Assembly: GCA_036381495.1 (NCBI GenBank)
Contig: DASVCS010000057.1
Span: forward strand, 62,001 to 126,000
Source of the DNA: DASVCS01 sp036381495
Lineage (GTDB): Bacteria; Gemmatimonadota; Gemmatimonadetes; Longimicrobiales; RSA9
Direction of reading: 5' to 3'
DNA: 64,000 nucleotides
Shown here: positions 44,261 through 51,615 of the stretch, one piece after another
Layout of the letters: every line of letters begins with the position of its first letter
Position numbering within the stretch: position 1 is the stretch's first letter
Position numbers and translations under genes: made by a program
Notes under the pieces: model-generated
Seen by the model: only the letters and a program-made list of their open reading frames with translations
The model's database searches: none
Told to the model about the DNA's origin: nothing

Positions 44261-44458
44261 CTACGCCTGGTCCTCGGTTTCGCGCCGGGCGATCACCCAC
44301 CATACGAGCGCGACGGCTAAGAACGCCGCGCCGACGGCGAGGAACGCGGGGTTCATCGCACCGCTGTCGCCGCCGGCGAGGGCGCCGCTCACGAGGAAGC
44401 ACAGCCCCGCGCCGAAGGAGCCCAAAGCGGTGAAGTAGGAAAGCCGTCGTCTGGACAT
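44261..44458 (-). CDS. Small two-helix membrane protein, unknown
   Basis: 65 residues; the ATG at 44458 follows GGAGAG. Helices are FTALGSFGAGLCFLVSGALA and FLAVGAAFLAVALVWWVIA, with a charged tail RRETEDQA. It lies 24 bases after purS on the same strand and is probably co-transcribed. No family recognised. Confidence 0.72.
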   Translation of the reverse strand: MSRRRLSYFTALGSFGAGLCFLVSGALAGGDSGAMNPAFLAVGAAFLAVALVWWVIARRETEDQA

Positions 44459-44482
44459 GGTCGTTCTCTCCAGCGGAATCGT

Positions 44483-44749
44483 TCACGCGGATCCGGCAGT
44501 CTCCGATACCCCGATCTCGTAGTCTTCGGTCACGGGATTGGCGAGGAGCCGGCGGCACATGGCATCGGCGCGCGCGCGCGCTTCATCGGGCGTGGGCGCT
44601 TCGAGGCGCAGCCGGATCAGCCGGCCCACGTGGACGTCGGCGACGCCGTCGAACTCCATCGAGCGGAGCGCGTTCTCGACCGCCTTCCCCTGGGGGTCGA
44701 GCAGGCCGCGGCGCGGGGTGATGCGGACCTCGATCTCGTATTCAGCCAT
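44483..44749 (-). CDS. purS: Phosphoribosylformylglycinamidine synthase subunit PurS
   Basis: 88 residues, the expected size. It begins MAEYEIEVRITPRRGLLDPQ and includes GKAVENALRSMEFDGVADV and HVGRLIRLRLEA, diagnostic for PurS. It bridges PurL and PurQ in the FGAM synthetase complex. The start lies immediately next to the pssA stop, so the genes are tightly packed in one operon. Confidence 0.95.
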   Translation of the reverse strand: MAEYEIEVRITPRRGLLDPQGKAVENALRSMEFDGVADVHVGRLIRLRLEAPTPDEARARADAMCRRLLANPVTEDYEIGVSETAGSA

Positions 44750-45613
44750 TCAGTCTCCTCCACGTTCGCGCCGGCGCCGGCGCCGCCAGAGCCGCCGGTG
44801 GGGCGCGAGTTCATCGTAGTCGATGTCGCGGAGTTCGGCGCCGGCCTCATCGCCGTTCTCCACGTCCAGCAGCGGATCCCGTTCGGGGAGCCGTTCGAAG
44901 AAGCCGAGCACCAGCGCCTTGCCCACGCCGTACGCCGCGTAGAGGAGCAGGGCGGGGAAGAAGAAGAGCGCGGGGATCCAGAAGGCCGCGATGATGACGG
45001 CCAGCATGCCGAAGAGGGTGAGCACGCCCTTGACGGTCCGGAACCCGAACTTCGGCATGACCGGGTAGAGGACGTGGCTCATCATGAGCATCCCCGCCGC
45101 GAGCATGAGCGCCGTGATGAGCGACGGCCAGGGCAGCGCGGCCAGGTGCTCCTGGAAGAAGGCGGTCCGGCTGAAGGGATAGAACGTCGCCAGCAGGATC
45201 CCGGCGGATGGGGAGGGCAGCCCGTGGAACGCGACCTTCGCGTGGCCCGCCTGCTCGACGTTGAAACGCGCGAGCCGGATCACCGCGGCGGTCACGTAAA
45301 AGAACGCCGCGATCCAGCTCCAGTTCCCGTCGGTCAGGAAGAGGTGGTAGATGATGAGTGCGGGAGCGACACCGAAGCTGATCGCATCGACCAGCGAATC
45401 GAGCTGCTCGCCGAACTCGCTCCCCGTCTGCGTGACGCGCGCCACGCGGCCGTCCAGCAGGTCCGCGACGCCGGCGAGGACGATGAGCCACGCGGCGGTC
45501 TCGAACGCGCCGCGCGTGGCCGAGACGATCGCCCAGACGCCGAAGAAGAGGTTGCCGAGCGTGAGCGCGCTCGGAACGATGATGACCCCGCGTTGAAGCC
45601 GGGGACGCCTCAT
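44750..45613 (-). CDS. pssA: CDP-diacylglycerol-serine O-phosphatidyltransferase
   Basis: 287 residues. The CDP-alcohol phosphatidyltransferase motif is complete: DLLDGRVARVTQTGSEF then GEQLDSLVD, matching D-x2-DG-x2-AR-x8-G-x3-D-x3-D. There are about seven membrane helices. The enzyme makes phosphatidylserine from CDP-diacylglycerol and serine, the route to phosphatidylethanolamine. The ~45-residue C-terminal tail is charged and ends in a poly-Arg stretch. Its start overlaps the purC stop by four bases, so a lipid gene is embedded in the purine operon. No phosphatidylserine decarboxylase gene was recognised nearby. Confidence 0.93.
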   Translation of the reverse strand: MRRPRLQRGVIIVPSALTLGNLFFGVWAIVSATRGAFETAAWLIVLAGVADLLDGRVARVTQTGSEFGEQLDSLVDAISFGVAPALIIYHLFLTDGNWSWIAAFFYVTAAVIRLARFNVEQAGHAKVAFHGLPSPSAGILLATFYPFSRTAFFQEHLAALPWPSLITALMLAAGMLMMSHVLYPVMPKFGFRTVKGVLTLFGMLAVIIAAFWIPALFFFPALLLYAAYGVGKALVLGFFERLPERDPLLDVENGDEAGAELRDIDYDELAPHRRLWRRRRRRERGGD

Positions 45614-46626
45614 CCGCGCCTCGCGGGAGGCGGGGACGCTGGGGGCGGCGACGCGGCCTGCGCGGATGAAGGCCGCGCAGGGGGCGCCGCACCGGGGTCG
45701 TGCACCGGGAACGCCTCGAGCGTGTAGCCGGTCAGGCGCTGGAAGACGTCGCGGTAGCGCGCCGACGTCGCCTCGACGACATCGGGCGGGAGCTGGGGCG
45801 CCGGCGGCCGTTTGTCCCATGCGCCGCGCTCGACGAGCGCTTCGAGCCAGTCCCGGACCGGCTGCTTGTCGAGCGAGGGCTGCGACCGGCCCGGCGCGTA
45901 GTGCTCGCGAGGCCAGAAGCGCGACGAGTCCGGGGTCAGCACCTCGTCGATGAGGAGGATCGTCCCATCGGGGAGCCGGCCGAACTCGAACTTGGTGTCC
46001 GCGATGATGATGTCCGCTTCGGCCGCGATCTCGCGGCCGCGGGCGTAGATGGCGAGGCTGCGTTCGCGGAGCGTCTCGGCCGCCTCCGCGCCGATGCGGT
46101 CGACGACGCCCTCGAAGGTGATGTTCTCGTCGTGGCCCTCGATGGCCTTGGTCGCCGGCGAGAAGATCGGCGGGTCCAGCCGGTCGCTCTCGGCGAGGCC
46201 CGGAGGGAGCGGCTCGCCGGCGAGCGTTCCGTGCCGGCGGTACTCGGCCCACGCGGAGCCGGCGATGTATCCGCGGACCACGCATTCGACGGGGAACGGC
46301 TCGGTCCGGCGCACGAGCATGGCGCGGCGCGCCCAGAGGTCGTAATGGTCCGCGAGCGCGGGCACCTCGGCGCGGATCGTCTCGGGGTCCGCCGAGATCA
46401 GGTGGTTCGGCGTGAGGTCGCCGAGGCGCGCGAGCCACCACGCCGTGATCTGCGTCAGCACCTCGCCCTTGTGCGGGATCGGCTGCGGCAGCACGACGTC
46501 GAACGCGCTGATGCGGTCGGTCGCGACCATGAGCAGCCGGCCGTCGCCGACGTCGTAGACGTCGCGGACCTTCCCCTGCGCAATGAGGGGGAAGGGAAGC
46601 GCGGTGCGGTCCTTGTCCAAGGTCAT
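45610..46626 (-). CDS. purC: Phosphoribosylaminoimidazole-succinocarboxamide synthase (SAICAR synthetase)
   Basis: 338 residues, the longer yeast-like form. Motifs are QGKVRDVYDVGDGRLLMVAT, DRISAFDVVLPQPIPHKG, VECVVRGYIAGSAW and DTKFEFGRLPDG with IDEVLTPDSSRFWP. It joins aspartate to CAIR using ATP. The final ~30 residues are a Pro/Ala/Ser tail not expected in the family. AAAAGG lies three bases before the ATG. In its present form the upstream region is a 120 bp repeat insertion; the bases duplicated by that insertion include this ribosome binding region. Confidence 0.96.
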   Translation of the reverse strand: MTLDKDRTALPFPLIAQGKVRDVYDVGDGRLLMVATDRISAFDVVLPQPIPHKGEVLTQITAWWLARLGDLTPNHLISADPETIRAEVPALADHYDLWARRAMLVRRTEPFPVECVVRGYIAGSAWAEYRRHGTLAGEPLPPGLAESDRLDPPIFSPATKAIEGHDENITFEGVVDRIGAEAAETLRERSLAIYARGREIAAEADIIIADTKFEFGRLPDGTILLIDEVLTPDSSRFWPREHYAPGRSQPSLDKQPVRDWLEALVERGAWDKRPPAPQLPPDVVEATSARYRDVFQRLTGYTLEAFPVHDPGAAPPARPSSAQAASPPPASPPPARRG

Positions 46627-46638
46627 CCTTTTCTCACG

Positions 46639-46758
46639 CTAGGGCTAGGGCTAGGGCTAGGGCTGGGGCTAGGGACGCCAGCCCAACTTCCGGCGGTGGC
46701 TCCGACCTTGCGCACCGTGCGGCGGCCGGTCCCAGCCCCAGCCCTAGCCCTAGCCCGG
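46639..46758. mobile_element. 120 bp GCTAGG inverted-array insertion between purB and purC
   Basis: One arm (46639-46674) has GCTAGG units on the plus strand and the other (46731-46758) has the complementary CCCTAG units, enclosing 56 bp of GC-rich sequence. The perfect direct repeat TTTCTCACG borders it at 46630-46638 and 46759-46767. On the coding strand this is CGTGAGAAA, containing the purB stop. Removing the element plus one repeat copy leaves the purB TGA seven bases before the purC ATG. This is strong evidence for insertion with a 9 bp target duplication. Confidence 0.85.
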
Positions 46759-46762
46759 TTTC

Positions 46763-48217
46763 TCACGCCCTCAGCTCCGGCGCTTCGCCCCCGCGGCCGT
46801 AGCGCTCGAGCACGGGCGCGACCTGCTCCGCGAGGAACTCGTCGACCTGTGCGGGCGCGCGGCCCACGTGGCGCGCGGGGTCGAGCGCCGCCTCGACCTC
46901 TTCGCGGGAGAGGCCGAAGGCGGGATCGGCGGCGATGCGCTCGGCGAGGTCGTTGGGCGCGCCCTCGTCCTTGACCCGCTCGGCGGCGGCGACGGAGTGG
47001 CGCCGGATCCGTTCGTGCAGCGCCTGCCGGTCGCCGCCGCGTTTGACGGCCTGCATCAGGACCGGCTCCGTGGCCATGAACGGCAGCTCCTCCTCGAGGT
47101 GTCGGCGGATGACGTTGGGCCGGACGACGAGCCCGGCGGCGACGTTGTGCAGCAGCAGGAGCGTGGCGTCGGTCGCGAGGTACGCCTCCGGGATCGCGAT
47201 GCGGCGGTTCGCGGAGTCGTCCAGCGTGCGTTCGAGCCACTGCGCGGCCGCCGTCATCGCGGGATCGAGCGAGAGCACGATCACGTGGCGTGCGAGCGCG
47301 TTGATCCGTTCGGAGCGCATGGGGTTGCGCTTGTACGCCATGGCGGACGATCCGATCTGTTCCGTCTCGAACGGTTCCTCGACCTCCTTGAGGTGCTGGA
47401 GCAGGCGCAGGTCGTTGGCGAACTTCGAGGCCGAGGCGCCGATCCCCGCGAGTGTCGAGAGGAAGGCGTAATCGCTCTTGCGCGGGTACGTCTGGCCGGT
47501 CACGGCGTAGAGTCGGTCGAAGCCGAGCTTTTCGGCGATCCGGCGGTTCAGCTCGCGGACCTTGGCGTCATCGCCCTCGAAGAGCTCGAGGAAGCTGGCC
47601 TCCGTGCCGGTCGTGCCGCGCACGCCGCGGAAGCGGAGCGTCTGGAGGCGGTGCTCGACTTCTTCCAGGTCCAGCAGCAGGTCCTGGATCCAGAGCGTCG
47701 CGCGTTTGCCGACCGTGGTCGGCTGTGCGGGCTGGAAATGCGTGTACCCGAGCGTCGGCAGGTCGCGCCAGCGGCGGGCGAAGTCCGCGAGCGCCGCGAC
47801 GGCGGAGACGAGGCGGCTGCGCACGAGCGTGAGCGCCTCGCGGTGCTGGATCAGCTCGGTGTTGTCCGTGACGTACGCGCTGGTCGCGCCGAGGTGGATG
47901 ATCGCCTTCGCGGCGGGCGCGACCTCGGCGAAGTGGTGGACGTGCGCCATGACGTCGTGGCGCAGCCGGCGTTCCAGCTCGGCGGCGCGGGCCAGGTCGA
48001 TGCGCTCGATTCGTTCGCGCATCTCGGCCAGTGCGTCCTCGGGGATCGGCAGCCCCAGCTCGCGCTCGCTCTCGGCCAGTGCGAGCCAGAGGCGCCGCCA
48101 GGTGGTGAACTTGAAGGCCGGCGAAAAGATGCGGCTCATCTCCGCCGAGGCGTAGCGCTCGACGAGAGGGTTGCTGTACGTGATCGAAGGAGGCGCTGCG
48201 CCGCCGTTGTCAGTCAC
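46763..48217 (-). CDS. purB: Adenylosuccinate lyase
   Basis: 484 residues. The fumarase/aspartase-superfamily signature is SSAMAYKRNPMRSE near residue 295; the catalytic His region is TLGYTHFQPAQPTTVGKR, and HLGATSAYVTDN is also typical. It catalyses two steps, splitting SAICAR and adenylosuccinate. The start is a GTG at 48217 with a GGAAACGG stretch upstream; the htrA stop lies 10 bases before it. Its stop codon lies within the 9 bp repeat that borders the insertion at 46639-46758. Confidence 0.96.
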   Translation of the reverse strand: MTDNGGAAPPSITYSNPLVERYASAEMSRIFSPAFKFTTWRRLWLALAESERELGLPIPEDALAEMRERIERIDLARAAELERRLRHDVMAHVHHFAEVAPAAKAIIHLGATSAYVTDNTELIQHREALTLVRSRLVSAVAALADFARRWRDLPTLGYTHFQPAQPTTVGKRATLWIQDLLLDLEEVEHRLQTLRFRGVRGTTGTEASFLELFEGDDAKVRELNRRIAEKLGFDRLYAVTGQTYPRKSDYAFLSTLAGIGASASKFANDLRLLQHLKEVEEPFETEQIGSSAMAYKRNPMRSERINALARHVIVLSLDPAMTAAAQWLERTLDDSANRRIAIPEAYLATDATLLLLHNVAAGLVVRPNVIRRHLEEELPFMATEPVLMQAVKRGGDRQALHERIRRHSVAAAERVKDEGAPNDLAERIAADPAFGLSREEVEAALDPARHVGRAPAQVDEFLAEQVAPVLERYGRGGEAPELRA

Positions 48218-48227
48218 CCGTTTCCGC

Positions 48228-49688
48228 TCATCCGTTGATGTAGAAGCTCACCGAGCCGCCCCGGCCCTGGCGCTCGAAGAAGACGCGGACGGGGCCGCGC
48301 CCGGCCAGCCGCCCGAGGACGCGTGCCGCCTGCTCCGCGCTCTCGATGGGGATCCGGTTGATCTGGAGGATCACATCGCCCTGGCGCAGACCGATGTCCC
48401 GCGCCGCGTCCGAGAGCGAGACGATCAGTGCGCCGTGCTCGCTGACGATCCCGCGCTCGGCGCGGATCGACGGCGTGAGCGAGACCAGTTCGAAGTCGGA
48501 GAGCGCCTGGATCCGCTCCGCGCGGACCGAGGGCAGGTCCTCGGGGATGAGTCGGAGCACGCGCTCCTCGCCATCCTCGTCGATCGTGACTTCGAGCGGC
48601 TGGCCGACCTGGGCGCCGAGGAGCACGGCGTCCCAGTCGAGCGGCGTGCGGATCGGCTCGCCGTCGGCGCGGCGCAGCACGACGCCCGAGTGCAGGCCGG
48701 CCTCGGCCGCGGGCGAGCCGGGGGCGACGTGCTCGACGACGACCGTGCGGCGTCCGCCCTGGCGCGACTCGGCGACGCCCGGCTCGATGCCGACCCACGC
48801 GCGGCGCACCCGGCCGTCATCGAGGAGGTCGAGCGCAATGCGTCGCGCGCGGTTGATCGGGATGGCGAAGCCGAGGCCCTCACTGCCGCCGCTCCGCGAG
48901 ATGATCGATGAATTGATGCCGACGACCTCGCCGAGTGCATTGACCAGCGGGCCGCCGGAGTTGCCGGGGTTGATCGAGGCGTCCGTCTGGATCATCCCGA
49001 GATACGCGCCGCGCTCGTCCTCGCCCTGCGCCACGATGTTGCGGCCCACGCCGCTGATCACGCCGACCGTGACCGTGGGCTCGTAGTTCGACAGCACGTA
49101 CCCGAGCGGGTTGCCGATGGCGACGACCCACTCGCCGATCAGCAGGCCGTCGGAATCGCCGAGCGGGACGACGGGGAGCCCGTGCGCGTCGGGGATGCGG
49201 ACGAGCGCGACGTCGTTCACCTCATCGGTGCCGACCACCTCGGCCTCGAACTCGCGGCCATCCGTGAGCGTGACGACCACCTGGTCGGCGCCGCGGACCA
49301 CGTGCTCGTTCGTGAGGACCAGGCCGTCCTCGCGGATGATGAAGCCGGAGCCGAGTCCGGCGACCTGCCGCACGGACGGGCCGTAGAAGAAGCTCTCGAA
49401 GAGCGAGCGTGGCCGCACGACCTCACGGCGCAGGATGCTGATGCTGACCACGCCCGGGGCGACGCGCTCGGCGGCGCGCACGATGGCGGTACGGCGCGAG
49501 GCCTCGATCTCGGCGTGCGCGGCGGCGGCGGAGTCGGCCGGGCTCTGGGGCGGAGCGCCCATCATTGCAGGGATTCCCAGCGATGCACGGCTGGATGCGG
49601 CCGGCGCACCGGCGCCCTCGCCGCACCCCGTGAGCGGCATGGAGAGCGCGAGGCACGCGGCCAGGAGGAGCGGCACGCGGCGCGACAT
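48228..49688 (-). CDS. HtrA/Deg-type serine protease lipoprotein with two PDZ domains
   Basis: 486 residues. Lipoprotein signal with lipobox PLTGC (Cys22). The trypsin-like triad is His129 in LTNEHVVRG, Asp159 in EVNDVALVRI and Ser244 in INPGNSGGPLVN. PDZ 1 lies around residues 290-370 and PDZ 2 around 395-480 (LRQGDVILQINRIPIESAEQ). It should act in the periplasm in protein quality control. The start overlaps the fsa stop by one base (TGATG), coupling it to the aldolase gene. Confidence 0.95.
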   Translation of the reverse strand: MSRRVPLLLAACLALSMPLTGCGEGAGAPAASSRASLGIPAMMGAPPQSPADSAAAAHAEIEASRRTAIVRAAERVAPGVVSISILRREVVRPRSLFESFFYGPSVRQVAGLGSGFIIREDGLVLTNEHVVRGADQVVVTLTDGREFEAEVVGTDEVNDVALVRIPDAHGLPVVPLGDSDGLLIGEWVVAIGNPLGYVLSNYEPTVTVGVISGVGRNIVAQGEDERGAYLGMIQTDASINPGNSGGPLVNALGEVVGINSSIISRSGGSEGLGFAIPINRARRIALDLLDDGRVRRAWVGIEPGVAESRQGGRRTVVVEHVAPGSPAAEAGLHSGVVLRRADGEPIRTPLDWDAVLLGAQVGQPLEVTIDEDGEERVLRLIPEDLPSVRAERIQALSDFELVSLTPSIRAERGIVSEHGALIVSLSDAARDIGLRQGDVILQINRIPIESAEQAARVLGRLAGRGPVRVFFERQGRGGSVSFYING

Positions 49689-50356
49689 CAGAGCCCCCGT
49701 CGCCCCTGTGGCAGCTTGGACCAGTCCGCCAGGAATCCGTCCAGCCCCTTGTCGGTGAGCGGGTGCTGAACGAGCTGGTGCAACACCTTGGCCGGCACGG
49801 TCGCCACGTGCGCGCCGATGAGCGCCGCTTCGAGCACGTGCTCGGGGCTCCGCACCGACGCGACCAGGACCTGCGTCTCGAAGTCGTAGTTCTCGTAGAT
49901 CTGAACGACCTGGCGGATCAACTCCATGCCGCTGGCGCCGATGTCATCCAGGCGTCCGACGAAGGGCGAGATGTAGGTGGCATCGGCCTTCGCGGCCAGG
50001 AGTGCCTGGTTGGCGGAGAAGCAGAGCGTCACGTTGACCGGGATGTCGTCCGCGCGCAGCCGCCGGCAGGCGAGCAGGCCGTCTTCGGTCAGCGGGACCT
50101 TGACCACGATGTTGTCCGCGATGGCCGCCAGCTCGCGCCCCTCGCGGACCATGTCGTCCACGCTGGTGGCCACGACCTCCGCGCTGATCGGACCATCGAC
50201 CAGCCGACAGATCTCGGCCAGGATCTCGCGCGGATCGCCTTCTTCGCCCGCTGCCCGCGCCAGCAGCGTGGGGTTCGTGGTCATCCCGTCGATGAGTCCG
50301 GCATCCACTGCGCGCCGGATCTCGCTCAGGTCCGCGCTATCCAGGAAGATTTGCAT
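49688..50356 (-). CDS. fsa: Fructose-6-phosphate aldolase / small transaldolase
   Basis: 222 residues, the compact TalC/MipB type. The ATG at 50356 follows GGAGGAGGAGG. MQIFLDSADLSEIRRA, GMTTNPTLLARA, the Schiff-base Lys86 in IVVKVPLTEDG, NVTLCFSANQALLAAKA and ISPFVGRLDD are diagnostic. Members act as transaldolase or fructose-6-phosphate aldolase; sequence reading alone does not tell which. The first 20 bases overlap the end of truA. Confidence 0.93.
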   Translation of the reverse strand: MQIFLDSADLSEIRRAVDAGLIDGMTTNPTLLARAAGEEGDPREILAEICRLVDGPISAEVVATSVDDMVREGRELAAIADNIVVKVPLTEDGLLACRRLRADDIPVNVTLCFSANQALLAAKADATYISPFVGRLDDIGASGMELIRQVVQIYENYDFETQVLVASVRSPEHVLEAALIGAHVATVPAKVLHQLVQHPLTDKGLDGFLADWSKLPQGRRGL

Positions 50357-51140
50357 CGATTTCCTCCTCCTCCGGCTCCGCCGGAGAATAGGCCACATGC
50401 GTCAGGAACAGCCCTTCGGGCGGCGCGGGCGGCGACGTTTCGAGCGCCGGCGCGCCTTCGAGCATTGCGGCCACGTCCTCGACCGGGCGCCGGCCGCGCG
50501 CCGCATCCACCATCGTGCCCACCAGGTATCTTACCATGTGGTGCAGAAAACGGTTCGCCGTGATGTGGAAGACGACGCCGATCTCACCCCACGCCGTCCA
50601 GCGCGCGCGGTACACCGTGCAGCGGTCGCCGCGCTCTTCCTGGCCCGCCTTGGCGAACGCGCGGAACGAATGCTCCCCCACGACGGCCGCCGCGGCCGCA
50701 TCCAGCGCCGCCCGGTCGAGCGGCTCGGCCAGTGGCCAGCACCAGCGGCGGCGAAAGGGCGAGCGCGCGGCGTCCGCCGTGCCCACGCGGTACGTGTACG
50801 ACCGCGCCACCGCGTCGTAACGCGCGTGGAAGTCGGGCGCCACCGTTTCGGCCGCCGCCACCCAGATGTCCGCGGGGAGGATCGCGTTGAGCGAGCGGCG
50901 CAGAGCCGCGGGCGTCCAGCGCGCGGGCACCGAAGCCGCGGCGACCTGGCCGGTGGCGTGAACGCCGCGGTCCGTCCGGCCAGCCGCAATGACCGTCACC
51001 GGCCGGTCCGCCAATCGCGAGAGCGCCGTCTCCAGCTCGGCCTGAACGGTCCGAACCGACGGCTGTACCTGCCAGCCGTGAAAACCGGCGCCATCGTAGT
51101 GGAGCGTCAGCTTGATCCGCCGCTCTTCCGTGGACGACAC
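50337..51140 (-). CDS. truA: tRNA pseudouridine(38-40) synthase
   Basis: About 267 residues from the GTG at 51140; a TTG at 51176 would add 12 residues but lies in a promoter-like TTGACA, so it was rejected. Signatures are LHYDGAGFHGWQVQPSVRTV and the catalytic Asp in AAGRTDRGVHATGQVA, with FHITANRFLHHMVRYLVGT late in the protein. TruA modifies the anticodon stem-loop of several tRNAs. It is the first gene of the minus-strand run truA-fsa-htrA-purB-purC and later genes. Confidence 0.94.
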   Translation of the reverse strand: MSSTEERRIKLTLHYDGAGFHGWQVQPSVRTVQAELETALSRLADRPVTVIAAGRTDRGVHATGQVAAASVPARWTPAALRRSLNAILPADIWVAAAETVAPDFHARYDAVARSYTYRVGTADAARSPFRRRWCWPLAEPLDRAALDAAAAAVVGEHSFRAFAKAGQEERGDRCTVYRARWTAWGEIGVVFHITANRFLHHMVRYLVGTMVDAARGRRPVEDVAAMLEGAPALETSPPAPPEGLFLTHVAYSPAEPEEEEIDANLPG

Positions 51141-51148
51141 GCGGCGGA

Positions 51149-51176
51149 AAGCTACGCGCGCGCGAGGGAGTGTCAA
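51149..51176 (-). promoter_or_regulatory. Possible sigma-70-like promoter for truA
   Basis: On the minus strand, TTGACA (51176-51171) is followed after 16 bases by TAGCTT (51154-51149). A start near 51142 would place the transcript end almost at the GTG, giving a nearly leaderless message. The -10 match is weak. Confidence 0.35.
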
Positions 51177-51200
51177 GCGGGCGGCGCCGTAGGCGCCGCA

Positions 51201-51615
51201 GGGCTAGGGCTAGGGCTAGGGCTAGGGCTAGGGCTGGGGAAGGCCCGGGAGGGGGTGCGCTGGTGGGGGGACGGCCCGGGGAGGGGCGGGAGCTGGATGG
51301 GAAATGCCGGGAGCGGGAACGGGAGCGGGAACGTTTACGTTTACGGGATCGGCGTCTCTGCGGCGCCGAAGGGATCGGGATGGGAACGGCCGGGAGCGGG
51401 AGCGGGAACGTTTACGTTTACGGGATGGGCCTCTGCGGCGCCGAAGGGAACGGGCGCGGGCACGTTCGCGGGGTCGGGGTCGCGGGGCAGCGTCGGGGTC
51501 GCGGGGCAGCGTCGGGGTCGCGGGGCGGCGCGGACGCGCCCGCGCACGCGCACGACCGCGGCCTTGGGCTGCCACCCCTAGCCCCAGCCCTAGCCCTAGC
51601 CCTAGCCCTAGCCCG
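51201..51615. repeat. Compound repeat block: GCTAGG inverted arrays around GTTTACG units
   Basis: Five GGGCTA units (51201-51230) face complementary CCCTAG units at 51576-51614. Between them, two direct copies of a unit (near 51309-51375 and 51393-51450) each contain GGGAGCGGGAACG, GTTTACGTTTACG, and CTCTGCGGCGCCGAAGGGA. After them come three GGGGTCGCGGGGC units at 51474-51523. No gene is evident in 51141-51607. The right arm supplies the stop codon of the FAD monooxygenase gene. Confidence 0.85.

Noticed and set aside
46639..46758. GCTAGG arrays as true chromosome telomeres of a linear replicon
   Set aside because: The arrays are internal, lie between genes of one operon, come in short inverted pairs and are bordered by a target-type repeat. 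Nothing suggests a chromosome end.
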